A stretch of 64,000 bases of DNA from Micrasema longulum (GCA_022494885.1 JAGVSM010000825.1:62001-126000); one strand, 5' to 3'; positions 1 through 9,908 are shown, numbered from the stretch's first letter. The notes: generated by a model from the sequence alone, not told the origin. Translations and numbers: made by a program.

Positions 1-1
1 T

Positions 2-145
2 TTCTTCGCGTACTATGAGATTTGTGAAATTACGGCAGAAGAGAAGTGGCACGTGGTTTCCAATGATGGAATATATGCCAGCAGTTACGCCACTAAAGGA
101 GATCAATGGGCGTCATTTGAAGACGAGAGTACGGTTTTTTTGAAG
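2..145 (+). CDS. GH18 chitinase, penultimate exon (5' end outside window)
   Basis: This is the C-terminal catalytic region of a glycoside hydrolase family 18 chitinase, which hydrolyses beta-1,4-linked N-acetylglucosamine in chitin; arthropod members act in cuticle and peritrophic matrix turnover or in the gut. Reading from base 2 gives 48 residues with no stop, starting FFAYYEIC and including KGDQWASFEDES. These match the family blocks YYEIC and GDQWVSFDD near the end of the TIM barrel. The catalytic DxxDxDxE motif would lie upstream, outside the window. The reading frame runs into GT at 146-147 after AAG, a good splice donor in phase 0. The sequence past the donor codes only hydrophobic read-through followed by a stop, so the frame must leave the exon here. 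It joins the exon at 2442 in phase 0. Seen: the motifs and the donor. Inferred: enzymatic activity, since the active site is not visible. Confidence 0.88.
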
Positions 146-534
146 GTAGTATTATTTTCGTTACTCTTATTTTATTTTCTGTACCATAATTTAAATTTAT
201 TACTAAAACACATGTTAATTGTACTTGTGCGAGATATGGTGAGTGGCGATAGCGGGGTGGTCCATTGTCATTCGAGAGAATGTAAAAATATTTGAGCGAG
301 TGACCATGGATCACCTTGCCGGCGCTTCTAGCTGTGTTGCCTACGGGTGTGATACCCCACCGACACCACACCACACACATACAATCTGGGAGATTCTGTA
401 GCTCAATCACAAACAACTATCGCCGTGCTTAAAAACATGCTCAGCATTTGAGCAATTACAATGAACAATAATGAACATGCTTAAGTTATCGCAGTCATAA
501 GTATACGCAAGAACTGCAAGAGGCCTTAACAATT

Positions 535-1268
535 ATGGAAAGCATTCTTCAAAATAACTACAGTATGAAGATAAGTAAAGACAAAACAAAGCTACTGACT
601 GTAGGCCAAATGCAACACCAGATGAGAGTAGTGATGTCGGGAATACCACTAAAGAACACTACGGAGTTTGTCTACCTCGGGAGCAAAATAACGTGGGACG
701 GTCGGTCTAAGAGCGAGGTCGACAGCCGTATACATCAAGCTAGACTTGCATTTAATAAAAGGTCAAAATCAATTTAATCAAATAATATAGACCTAAAACT
801 AAGAATACTCCTAATCAAGACCTTTGTATGGAGTATCTTGATGTATGGCTGCGAGACATGCTGCCCATCCGAAAGAGATAAACGGAGACAAGAGGCTTTT
901 GAGATGTGGTCTTATAGAAGACTACTAGGAATTTCCTGGAGAGACCACATTACAAATGAGAATGTTCTCCAAAGAATCGAAGGTGGAAGGCACCTGCTCA
1001 GGACCTTGTCCGAAAGGCGAGCGAGATGGATCGGCCATGTAATACGTCAAGAAGGCCTCCTGCATGTCATAATGGAGGGGATGACCGAGGGGACCAATTC
1101 TAGGGGAATCCCACGCCGAGAGTACCTGGAGGACCTATTAGAGGACGTGCGCTGCTCATCATATGTTCACTTTAAAAGAGCCGCACAAGACAGGGAGGAA
1201 TGAAGGAGAGGAATAAATGTAACTGCTGCCAGCCAATTCCAGGATTGAGACTAGAGAAGAAGAAGAAG
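535..1268 (+). mobile_element. RTE-like LINE 3' fragment (copy 1) inside the chitinase intron
   Basis: This is the 3' part of a non-LTR retrotransposon reverse transcriptase and its C-terminal region. The frame starting at 535 codes motifs known from RTE-type insect elements: FVYLGSKITWDG (palm/thumb), then MYGCET and RRLLGISWRDHITN, then RARWIGHVIR. One in-frame TAA at 775-777 breaks the frame, which continues to 1203, so it is a dead copy. It ends in a GAAGAAGAAG run at 1254-1268, the simple tail typical of RTE insertions. The conserved tail CCAATTCCAGGATTGAGACT is shared with a second copy at 38.75-38.91 kb. It lies in the same orientation as the host gene, within the intron. Confidence 0.85.
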
Positions 1269-1299
1269 TATGCGCGTGTGTAATCTTTTAGACATCCTT

Positions 1300-1589
1300 A
1301 ATTAGCAGAATGCGTATTGAGCACTGCTGCAATGGATCTCACCTGTTCGGAATCCATGTCCGTGACTCTGCTATGTGCGAATGTCAGCTTGAGGAAGAAG
1401 ACTTTACCCGTGTTTTTTTTCAATGCCCCATAAATTATTTTAATCCTGATTTCCTATCTAACCTCTCTGATGTTAACATCCCATCCCCTACTTATATTCT
1501 AACTCTCTTGTCTCCACCTAATAAACATTCATTTAAAATTCTAGGTAAATATCTAGTAAAAAATGATATAAAATTAAATAATATTTTGA
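1300..1589 (+). mobile_element. LINE ORF2 C-terminal fragment (Jockey-like tail)
   Basis: A frame from 1310 codes HLFGIHVRDSAMCECQLEE and then FFQCP. This resembles the Cys-rich region that follows the reverse transcriptase or RNase H in Jockey-like LINEs (pattern HL..I.V..S..CEC..EE, then FFECP). The coding-like part ends KYLVKNDIKLN, after which the sequence runs into the inverted repeat of a MITE at 1590. Only about 95 residues remain, and no 5' part is found nearby. The class assignment rests on this motif alone. Confidence 0.55.
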
Positions 1590-1853
1590 ATATCGCTAGC
1601 CCAAAGCAACAGTGAGATATCTCTGAAGAACATGCTTTGAGATAATCGGACTTTGAGGTGTGCAAAGGGTCTGACTGAATTAAATTATTTGAGGTAGATT
1701 ATGAATACTGTATTTTCACATAGGTTAACTTTCTAACTTCTATATTTTATATTTTGAAAACATGTATTTATTTAATTAATTCACATATCTGCATGTGAAT
1801 CTCAAAATGTGAAATTTCGGGTTTATCTCACTGTTGCTTTGGGCTAACGATAT
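1590..1853. mobile_element. MITE with 30-bp terminal inverted repeats
   Basis: Left arm 1590-1619 and right arm 1824-1853 are inverted copies with one mismatch; the core TAGCCCAAAGCAACAGTGAG is identical in both. The 204-bp interior is AT-rich and non-coding. The arms may include target-site duplication bases (ATATCG on the left, CGATAT on the right), so the exact ends and superfamily are uncertain. It sits directly against the LINE fragment ending at 1589. Confidence 0.75.
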
Positions 1854-2441
1854 GTCTAAATGTTTGTGGACATAGCTGGATTTCACTCCTAAAGAAGTAA
1901 ATATATTAGGATTGAAAACACCCCCTCTAACATGAAAATTTTATTTAACTATCATAAACTGCTTATTATCCACATTTTTGAACGATTGTTCATTCTCACA
2001 CATATTAATTCTGTAATATCCATGCTTTTAAATTACGAAAATGCCAAAACTTCATATGGGCAACACGCTGCGTCATCTTAAAAAACTGCAACCCACTCAT
2101 TCATTAATATTTGTTTATTTTTTCTAAAAGAAAAAAAAAAAACTTCTTTAGGTATATTAAATAATTTTAAATGAAATATTTTGTCCACCAGCATCTCCGA
2201 AACTGACAAAATATCGAGTACCCCGAAAAAAATATTTAACACATTCATTTGAGAGCAAGAGATGTAATCTAATTAGATAACTTAGCAAGACACGCGTATT
2301 ATTCAAATTAGACGAAAAGAGACAGTGATTATCAGGCCATCATTTCCTAACCTCACGTTACCTATTAAGGTAACTTCAGGTTACTGTATAGTGACTCGAG
2401 GGAGTTTTTCACACAGTATGTTAAAGGTTTTTTATTTTCAG
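1854..2441. other. remaining intron sequence with acceptor
   Basis: AT-rich intronic DNA. Bases 1858-1895 resemble a segment found at about 50.08 and 61.49 kb (AAATGTTTGTNGACA followed by GATTTCAC). A polyA run lies at 2129-2142. The 3' splice acceptor of the chitinase gene is at 2440-2441. Confidence 0.5.
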
Positions 2442-2579
2442 TCTAAATATGTCGTCGAGCAAAAACTGGCAGGAGTCCTAGTTTGGACGCTGGATACGGA
2501 TGATTTCGTCAGCTTCTGCGGTGAATATCCTAATATACTTCTGAGAACCATGAATTCAGGACTTGGCAGAAAATTCTAG
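2442..2579 (+). CDS. GH18 chitinase, terminal exon
   Basis: The terminal exon follows a pyrimidine-rich tract ending TTTTCAG at 2441 and opens in phase 0, matching the donor at 145. It codes 45 residues and stops with TAG at 2577-2579. The block LVWTLDTDDF corresponds to the GH18 signature usually written MVWALDLDDF, the last conserved motif of the fold. It is followed by FCGEYPNILL, matching the family's CG-YPLL segment with its conserved cysteine. The protein ends about 23 residues after that motif, with no Ser/Thr-rich linker and no CBM14 peritrophin chitin-binding domain. The gene therefore encodes a short, catalytic-domain-only chitinase, as in several insect chitinase groups, unless an alternative 3' exon exists. 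An ATG at 2325 within the intron is not a start. AATAAA lies 90 bases after the stop. Confidence 0.9.
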   Translation, partial: SKYVVEQKLAGVLVWTLDTDDFVSFCGEYPNILLRTMNSGLGRKF

Positions 2580-2668
2580 GGATCAGAACTAGATTTGACT
2601 CAAACGTACCATTCAACAATGTTATCCGGACACACATAATGTAAACAGGTTTTTGGCATAATACAAGC

Positions 2669-2674
2669 AATAAA
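2669..2674 (+). promoter_or_regulatory. polyadenylation signal of the chitinase gene
   Basis: AATAAA occurs 90 bases downstream of the chitinase stop codon and is followed by a GT/T-rich stretch (GTGTTTT, GAGTTTTTTCC), as expected for a cleavage and polyadenylation site. Confidence 0.6.
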
Positions 2675-2954
2675 GTGTTTTAAAAACGAGTTTTTTCCTT
2701 ATTTTCTGCAATCCTTATAAACAAACTCATTATATATTTGCGTAGTTGCCTGCGCAAGAATAACAGTCAATATTAATTTTATTTTCAAAAATATACAGAT
2801 AAAAAAAACAATTTTCTTGATAAAAGGGGCTATAAATAACTCAGAATTACACCAAGAAACCAATCAAATCAGGAAGATAAAAGTAAATTAACGAAAAGGG
2901 AGTGTTTAAAGAGAATGGTGTCCAAATTGAAATTGGATCGTACAGAAACATGAT

Positions 2955-3545
2955 TTGTTTCCAAAAGAAAATGATTTATTAATTAATTATGTGACAGATA
3001 GGTTATTTAGTAAATCGACCTCTGGTAATTTGTCGCAAGGGGAAAAATCAGCAGTTTACAATGGAATCCTGGTCTCGACCCTGATGTATGGGAGCGAATT
3101 ATGGACTTCGAAAGACAGGGATGAAAGTAGGCAGAATGCTGTCGAAATGCAACTTCTCAGGCGAATGTGTGGTAAAACTATGTACGATAGATGCACAGAT
3201 GCTGAGATCCGTACATTATGTAAGGCTAAGATAAGCATTATCGACAAAATCAAGTCAGGAGTTTTGCGTTGGTTTGGACATGTAGAGCGAATGGGCAGCG
3301 AAAGAACGGCTAAAAATACTAACGATGCGAATGTTGATGGATGCAGAAATAGAGGAAGATCAATAAAGACATGGCATGACCAAATCCAACAAATACTTGA
3401 AGATGGACATGTTAAAAGTCGTAATAATCGGCGCGCTTGTATGAGACGAGAAGATGTAGAGGAAGCGAGATCTGTATGCAAAGATAGAGTGATGTGGCGT
3501 TCTATTCTCTCTGTCTATCCTTACGGGGAAACGGCGTGATGGTTT
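2955..3545 (+). mobile_element. RTE-like LINE 3' fragment, second subfamily (copy 1)
   Basis: A 194-codon open frame encodes the C-terminal part of a LINE reverse transcriptase: STLMYGSELW, then AVEMQLLRRMCG, IIDKIKSGVLRWFGHVERMG, RRACM and EEARSVCKDRVMWRS. These are standard landmarks of this insect retroelement family. The 5' part is missing or unrecognisable. The element ends with TACGGGGAAACGGCGTGATGG, a tail shared with the copies at 9.9, 18.2 and (in diverged form) 57.6 kb. The frame is intact to its stop, so this is among the younger copies, yet it lacks the endonuclease and catalytic RT parts and cannot be autonomous. Confidence 0.85.
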
Positions 3546-3565
3546 GTTTGATTATTTTGTTTGAC

Positions 3566-3840
3566 CTCTGGTGACCCCGACGTGATCTAATGGACAGTAC
3601 AATGACAAATGAATTTTGTTTTTTTTTTTCGTTTTAAAGAAATATTTTCATGTATATTCTTATGATTTATCCGAATATTTCAATTTTGGGGGCCATTTTC
3701 AACGAGATATAAATAAATCAACATTAGAAATTGATATCCGATCCACGAGTCCCCGAAACTAGCCACGGGACCACAACCCGATTCTGGTGACCCCGACAAA
3801 TTCTAATTAATGGACAGTACAACGACAGGTTTATTTTGTT
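3566..3840. repeat. direct repeat with PBS-like motif flanking a family D SINE
   Basis: CTGGTGACCCCGAC followed by TAATGGACAGTACAA occurs at 3566-3603 and again at 3784-3822. The family D copy (3640-3783) lies between them. TGGTGACCCCGAC begins with TGG, the complement of a tRNA CCA end, and resembles LTR-retrotransposon primer-binding sites, but no LTR or polyprotein is visible here. Confidence 0.5.
3640..3783 (-). repeat. family D SINE-like repeat (copy 1)
   Basis: On the minus strand the repeat begins with a tRNA-like head (CCCGTGGCTAGTTTCGGGG) and ends in the body AAAATGGCCCCCAAAATTG. Four other copies (36.68, 43.36, 47.05 and 59.0 kb) share this body and all lie on the same strand. Confidence 0.65.
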
Positions 3841-3844
3841 TCAA

Positions 3845-5290
3845 ATGAATATTGGTTCAATTTCTTAGATTTTCACGTCCATTCAGATGCACAACGACTG
3901 GTTGGGCGCTGTAATGTGATACAACATAAATCCTGATGATGGACGCTATAATGCTATCTGAAACGTCGGAAAAGAGTGTGAATGACACACATATAACAAC
4001 CCTGAACAATTTATTCTGGATTTCCATCGTTAAAAACAAACGACTCAGGTTCTTGCCAAACGAGTTCCGCACCACTAATACCTAAACTACAAATCTACAA
4101 ATATATTTTTAAAATACTTACTAAAGACGGCGTTGTTTGGAAGCGGTGCGTGCCACTACAAACAGTTCGATTTCTATAGCCGTTTTGTTTTGAGGTAATT
4201 AGCAGCTTTTTAAAAAATACCTACTTCATTGTTTCGTGGTTATTCTAAGACTTTTTTATGCCTACTTCGTTTTGGGCAATTATTCTTCATTTCATTGATG
4301 ATAAATAGTTTTTTACATATTTTCACAGTGCCGCCTTTTACGAATTTAAATACCGGGCACTATCGCTTTTGACTAGTTTTTAATGATTTTAACACACTGT
4401 ATTCTTATTTTTCTCAATTGAGGTATATAACTAGAGTAAACACGAGCGTTCAAAATATGTTCCCTCAACCTGCGGCCAATTGGCATATGTCTGATAGAAC
4501 GGACTTTAGTCTGTTGCGAGCATTCTCTGGCTACTTTTCTCCTCGCAATTACTAAAATACCTATATGTACGCTAAGATACTGCACAAATCGATCTGAAAT
4601 CGAATTCGAAGAAAAAATGATGGTCTAACCTTTCACTGGTAAGCAATGTTTTTATCTTAAACAATGTGTGGAGAAGGTCTAACTCAAGTTTTTAAGAGTT
4701 ATAAATTTCAAATTAAACATTCCAATTGAAGAGCTAAACTAGAAATGTTTAATGAAGCAGTTCAAATTAATATGTTTTAGTTTTAGAAGGGAAATTTCAG
4801 ATTTAGTGCTGCTTTCCAAGTTATTAAATAATGTTCAAGACAAGTCCCGAACTTTTAAATTGTGTGAATTTTTATGTGAGACAGCGTGGGAGGAGACAAA
4901 ATACTTCTTTTGCTGTTGATTTGCATAGTTCAAACTATGCTAAATACTTACCTATTCCACGGCTCCACATGTTAGCAAACAAACATGGAAACATAGATTT
5001 ATTTCATTTATCTGTATACAGATTACAATCAATACTTTTTAGTCACTTTTTTTAAAAATTATTAAAATGCACTAAGTGTTATAGTTGTTTTACGGTTTAT
5101 ATCATAATACATCGTCTCTGTTACTTCAATACTTTTTTATATTTAAACTCTTTATTTATTGTATCTTTATTTTCTGCTGATCTTATTTTATGTATCTATA
5201 TTTTCTATACTTCTGGACAGGTTTTTTGTTTCATTATAATTGTTTTTCAATATTATTTTATTTTTTTTTTAAATTGCTATTTTAATGAAG
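3845..5290. other. unassigned AT-rich DNA
   Basis: Short frames occur (for example 4373-4585 minus and 4831-5055 plus), but none resembles a known domain or carries splice context. I see no repeat that recurs elsewhere in the window. Confidence 0.4.
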
Positions 5291-5429
5291 CTATCTCCTG
5301 TCTCGGTCCTGCTCAGTTAGTCGGGTGTGAAACGATTAACAAAGGTGACGCGTGTGCGGAAGGGAGCGACATACTGAATAGAACTTACAGAAGACCGATG
5401 TAAACAGTCCGTGTTTTTCACTGTACTAC

Positions 5430-5890
5430 TTGTTTTGCTTGTCAAAGTCGACGTAATATGACGTGATAATACTTGTTCCCCCTGCCGGTCATTCCCTTTC
5501 CTTTGAGGACGACTTTTTAGCTCAGATTTGTATGAAGTGTTATCTCTATAAACGGCACATTTAAAGTACTTGCTCGATTACCAATGGAAAAGTCCGGATT
5601 GTCACAAATGGACTGATCTACACATTCCACGCTTTTTGGACCTTGGTCGCCCGGACTTTATATCTATTATTGAATTGGTTTCTTCAAACTTCTGAACCCT
5701 TTTCCTGATGAGGGAAAGACTTTAATGTTCCGCAAACCACGATGATGGCAAAACTTTCTCCAAACTGCAGTCCAAAAATCAACGTTTTTGGCAAATTCTC
5801 GCACACAACGCGCGGTCTGCTCCCGAGAAATGCTCCACAGGCATCAAACTCCTAAAAATGGAGCTTTCGATTGGCATAGACCCCGCGTCC
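5430..5890 (-). pseudogene. Tc1/mariner-type transposase N-terminal fragment (DUF4817-like HTH)
   Basis: The minus strand codes a degraded helix-turn-helix region. VQKFEETNSI and SGRPRSKKRG match the linker and GRPR AT-hook-like motif between the two HTH halves of IS630/Tc1/mariner-type transposases. After one frameshift comes SICDNPDFSIGNRASTLNV, matching the second HTH pattern (S..DNP..S...R...L.V). Upstream residues TARCVREFAKNVDFWTAVWR fit the preceding helix region. A frameshift near 5595 and stops show it is dead. No DDE catalytic core is found next to it. Family-level assignment is an inference from these motifs. Confidence 0.6.
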
Positions 5891-6020
5891 CTCAGAGTTA
5901 TGCAGTGAGCCAATAAAAAAAACACTTTTTTTTAGACAACGTGTACTTTGGTAATTCGTTTCACATTTCGTACTCTTTGTAGAAACTGGCAGTTTATTAT
6001 TATCTTCTATCTTCTATCTA

Positions 6021-7277
6021 TCTATACATATATATAAAAATGATTCGCCGTGTTGTGTCTCGCAAAAACTCAAAAATTGCCTCACAGATTCACGTGCGAT
6101 TTTTTGCAAAATTTTCTAATTCACGTTCGCAAGGTTTACAAACAATAATATCTTCAATATGTTGAGTAGAAAAAAGTTACAAGCATATATGTGTTTTCAT
6201 CGATTTTCCAGGGTTGCATTCGACTGAAATGCATATTTTGAAAAATTTGGCGGATGTTGTTTTTTTGAATAACAAAAAAGTTCGAATTTTTACGTTTACA
6301 AACAACAATTATTTTTAATGGATAATGAATTGATTAATTTCCTCACAATTTCATAAATCCTATATATCAACTTATTTTTAATGGATTTTTAGTAATGCTT
6401 TAATAATTTTAACCGACATTTTTAAAAAACGAACTTTTACACAAAATGAACAGAGAGAGTTTGACATTTGCAAAAATAATTCTTTATTTGAAAAATTATT
6501 ATTTAACGTTTTGGAATTCAACCACAAAGTACCAAGGTACCTACCTATGTAATTAAATCCAATATTTGAATAATAAAAATGTTTTGTTTTGGAATTCAAC
6601 CATAAACAAGTAACAATCTATAAAATCAATGAAAAGTATTTTTCCTTTTACCCGGAAAGATTTTACACGCTTTCACGATACAATATTTTTTTTATTATTA
6701 TTTATTTATTGACGGACTTATACAGTCATTCTTACAATGATAAACACATTTTCTTATACTAAACACAGGTACAAATGAAGTAAAATACAACTAGGAATAA
6801 AATCAAAGCTAGGACAAAAAAATAAAATTACTACCTCAAGACAAGATCTGGTCTATCTTAGTTCTCTCTTTTCTTTTGGTTTCGAATTAAATGCCAAAGT
6901 CACGTCGAAACACGGCAGCGGATTAAATAATGACTAAATTTGCGTTGGGCATGAGTTGAGTGCCATAATTTTAGAGGGCTCAGGGTAAATCGCGCTCTGA
7001 ATTTTCTTAATTAACACATATCCTGTATTTTCTCCATGGATTATGGTACTAGAGTAGTGATTTTTGCACGATTTTGATTTGAGCACGATGAGGCCTCTTA
7101 GCCAATCACACGTGGAGATAAAACAAAAAAACAAACCCTTATTACGAATATATAAATAGCTTAAAAAAGTCGAAAATAAATAACGTGTGTAATTAATTAC
7201 GAAAAAAATGTTTGTTTATCCAGCTAATAGAAGGCAAGTTAATGTTTGGGCAGGACAACGTCTGTCGGGTCCGCTTG
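6021..7277 (+). mobile_element. Helitron-like non-autonomous element (copy 1)
   Basis: The 5' end TCTATACATATATATAAAAA resembles known insect Helitron 5' termini. The 3' end has the hairpin-forming GGACAACGTCTGTCGGGTCC (7254-7273) followed by GCTTG, near the Helitron CTRR rule. The body around 6180-6680 is repeated in diverged form at 7420-7950. A LINE 3' fragment (6690-6895) is inserted inside. No Rep/helicase coding region is present. Confidence 0.5.
6690..6895 (-). mobile_element. LINE 3' end (Jockey/CR1-like), inserted in the Helitron-like element
   Basis: It starts with TTTATTATTTATTTATTGACGGAC on the plus strand (the reverse of a TAAA-rich LINE tail) and contains CAAGACAAGATCTGGTCTAT. 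The same tail and motif occur in the clearly LINE-derived copy at 62.4-63.1 kb, so this is a 3' untranslated fragment of that family. Confidence 0.55.
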
Positions 7278-7950
7278 TTATATATATAATTCCTCTGTAC
7301 GTGCGATGTCACCGTACTCCTCCTAAACGGCTTAACCGATTTACGTACGGTTTTCAGAGAAATAAAGATCTTTGCGCTGTGCGTGTTCGTAGATATTAAA
7401 ATCGTATCTAGTATGTAAAAAATAAGTAAGGAGCATAAATGGTTTATTTATCGATCTCTCATGGTTGCATTTAAGGAGAATGCACTTGCAAAAAAATGGA
7501 AAGATGTTGTTTTTTGTGCATAAAAAAAGTTTGTTTTTGAATGTTTACAAACAGCATTTGTTTTTTGTAGATCTCAATCAGATTCATTCCTTAAATTCCC
7601 TATAATTTTTACCCATTTCTTTATTTTTACTGGATTTTTGGTAATACTTAAATAATATGAAATTCAATACATTTTTAAAAATCGTATTCCTAAATAAGAA
7701 CACCCCTCTGTTGGTGAGAAGACCGGAGTTTGATGTTTGCAAAAAGAATGCCATATATGAAAAAATATTTATTTTATGTTTTGGAATTCAACCTTAAACG
7801 GATATGCCTACTTAAATACAATATTTAAATATTAACAATTTTCAGTTTTGGAATTTAATCACAAACAAATACCAAAGTACCGACTTATTTATGAAAAGTC
7901 TTTTTCCTTTTATCCGGACAGTTTTTGCACGCTTTCACCACATAATCAGG
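7278..7950 (+). mobile_element. Helitron-like non-autonomous element (copy 2, tandem)
   Basis: It starts directly after the 3' hairpin of copy 1 with TTATATATATAATTCC and a head containing AAACGGCTTAACCGATTT, typical of insect Helitron 5' regions. The body (for example GTTTTGGAATTCAACC, TTTTCCTTTTATCCGGACAG) aligns with 6180-6690. The 3' hairpin is missing, so this copy is truncated. A third head lies at 58.75 kb. Confidence 0.45.
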
Positions 7951-8075
7951 CATTTTTCTATTAATTTTTTTTATTTCAAATTCAATGTCAAGTGCCCTCT
8001 ATTTTCGTCTTAAAAAGCTCCAGTAATAAAATTTGTAAGTATGTTTAACATTATTTTTACAGCCAATTGGTCGCT

Positions 8076-8159
8076 GTCAGGATGGCCGAGCGGTCTAAGG
8101 CGCTGCGTTCAGGTCGCAGTCCACTTCTGTGGGCGTGGGTTCGAATCCCACTTCTGACA
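8076..8159 (+). tRNA. tRNA-Leu (anticodon CAG)
   Basis: An 84-nt class II tRNA. The acceptor stem GTCAGGA pairs with TTCTGAC (one G-U) with discriminator A. The D arm contains the A box TGGCCGAGCGGTCTAAGG. The anticodon stem CTGCG/CGCAG closes the loop TTCAGGT, giving anticodon CAG. A long variable arm and the T arm GTGGG-TTCGAAT-CCCAC with B box GGTTCGAATCC complete it. T-runs at 8166-8176 can serve as RNA polymerase III terminator. There is no intron and no mismatch, so it looks functional. It stands alone in repeat-rich DNA. Confidence 0.95.
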
Positions 8160-8830
8160 AATAAATTTTGTCTTTTTGTACAATAATATATTTTTTTAAA
8201 AGTAATATTATTTTTAAAACCAAACGAGTAATGAAGCAAACTAAGATTTTAAATTGAAAGAAGAAATTTGAAAAAAACTTATGATATTGTGATGCTTATA
8301 AAGTATTTTATTTTTTAATGCAAATGTAAATGTTTTCAAAGTAATACTATCATAATTTGATGTACGAAAGTACGTAAAATTCATATCGATTTGAAGTTAT
8401 TAAGCGTTATAATCGTGAATAGTATTTTTTCTACCCAACTGCTTTTTAAAACAATCGGTAATAGGTAGGTATTTAGTATTTAGGAACTCGGAACTCACTA
8501 TTGTACAAAAACTTTAATGTGGCGATTTTGTACAAAAAGCGATTAAATCTTGAAAACTTCCAGACAAATTGATTTAAAAGATGTATCAATAAGAATAAAT
8601 AGAACACTTTATAAATTAATATTCAAACACGAATCAAACTTCATTTTTCAACAATAAAAAAAATTTGCGTTGACTGCCATCTTCTGGAATAATTTAACAT
8701 TGCGCATCTAGGGATAAATGAGCTTGCTTAAAGCTTTTGTTCACAGATGGCAGGCAATACAAGTTTAGGAGTTTGTGATTTAATTTTCAGCCTACGTTTT
8801 CCAGGTAAAGCACATTTAGAGTTTCCATAA
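8160..8830. other. unassigned AT-rich DNA
   Basis: No coding or repeat signal was recognised between the tRNA-Leu terminator and the LINE fragment at 8840. Confidence 0.4.
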
Positions 8831-8839
8831 AATTTCTTC

Positions 8840-9070
8840 AGGGTCTCCAGGTCATCACGAATCAGATCCGCGACAAACTGTCAACCGCGGACGTCTTAGG
8901 CACCCGAAATACGGAAGACCTTTGTCGACGACTGTCCACGGACTGTATTCGGCGGAGCTTCGAGAAGCTGAACTGACCTGGGACAAAGCAAAGGAGCTGG
9001 CACAGGACAGGGTTAAGTGGAGACAGCTGGTAGTGGCCATATGCCCCACACAGGAAGTGATAATATAAAT
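8840..9070 (+). mobile_element. LINE 3' fragment with ELTWDKAKELAQDRVKW motif
   Basis: The frame ending at 9067 codes ELREAELTWDKAKELAQDRV followed by KWRQLVVAICP. This matches the C-terminus common in insect non-LTR endonuclease-reverse transcriptase proteins (pattern LTW..A...A.DR..WR.LV.ALCP). The upstream part is frame-broken. This family differs from the two RTE-like subfamilies in the window. Confidence 0.7.
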
Positions 9071-9089
9071 AATAAGATATTTTTTTGTA

Positions 9090-9893
9090 AAAACGGATTA
9101 GTTCTTTCGATTCGTTGGATACTCTCAGGTAAAAATCCTGAAAAGGGAAATTGAGAGGAAATAAATTTGCTTCATAATTGCCCCGTTCGCCTTCCATACT
9201 TGAGGTCCTAGGTTCCATTCCTGACTGGGTGGACGTGAAATATTGGTTTTAAAGGTAGTTCTATACTGCAATTGTTCATTTTGCCTCGACTGGCGACAGA
9301 TTCGTTGGACTATAGTCCTTAAAATATAGCTTGCTTAGAATGACAGCTGTCAAATTAATTTCATTAGTGATGGGAAATTACTGATCACTGATCAAATCGA
9401 TTTTATCAGTTATTACATGCAATCATGAAACTCCGTTTTCGAAAATTGATATAAAAAACGCAAAAACAAGCCTATTATAGTGTGTTTAACGCAATTATTT
9501 ACCAAAAAATAAAACATTTATACTTTTTCCACTAACAACATCAATTGATTTATTTTTTTATTCGATCAATTTACATTGATCAATTTGTCTCTTTTACAAA
9601 ATGATGTAACCTTGTAAGAACGTCATTAATAATTAGGTTTATTTCAGTTTTTTTTTAGTTGTTAAGCTGATTTTATATTAATGTTGATTTATGTGTCAAG
9701 CATTGTATTAAAAAAAAATCAGTAACACGCCAGATACGAATGGTTTTTCGTGTGTCAATATAAATAACTCCTTTGACGTTACTACAAAGTTATGTCGTCA
9801 CTTTTTCTGACAAATGTCATTCTAATCAAGCTATATTTTAAGGACTATAGTCACTTTACCTTTTATGGAACAAAAACGATCCGTAAACGCTAC
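9090..9893 (+). repeat. family A tRNA-related repeat (copy 1), split by a MITE
   Basis: The left part (9090-9310) has the 5' segment TCGATTCGTTGGATACTCTC, a degraded tRNA-like head with B box GGTTCCATTCC, and the body GGACGTGAAATATTGG. The right part (9848-9893) resumes with TCACTTTACC and ACGCTACAATTG, matching the family consensus that continues after GACTGATCA. The MITE at 9313-9847 sits exactly in the gap. Confidence 0.65.
9313..9847. mobile_element. 535-bp TA-flanked MITE (Tc1/mariner type) with ~40-bp TIRs
   Basis: Both ends read TAGTCCTTAAAATATAGCTT inward, and the inverted match extends about 40 bp with only a few differences (9313-9352 against 9808-9847). TA flanks both ends (9311-9312, 9848-9849). 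Removing the element and one TA restores a family A sequence (GACTAGTCAC against consensus GACTGATCAC), which supports a TA target duplication. The interior is AT-rich and non-coding. Confidence 0.8.
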
Positions 9894-9908
9894 AATTGAA
9901 ATTCCATA

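Noticed and set aside
3056..3481. 141-codon minus frame
   Set aside because: The antisense shadow of the LINE reverse-transcriptase fragment on the plus strand.
8057..8239. 60-codon minus frame containing SGIRTHAHRSG-like sequence
   Set aside because: A shadow of the tRNA-Leu gene on the opposite strand.
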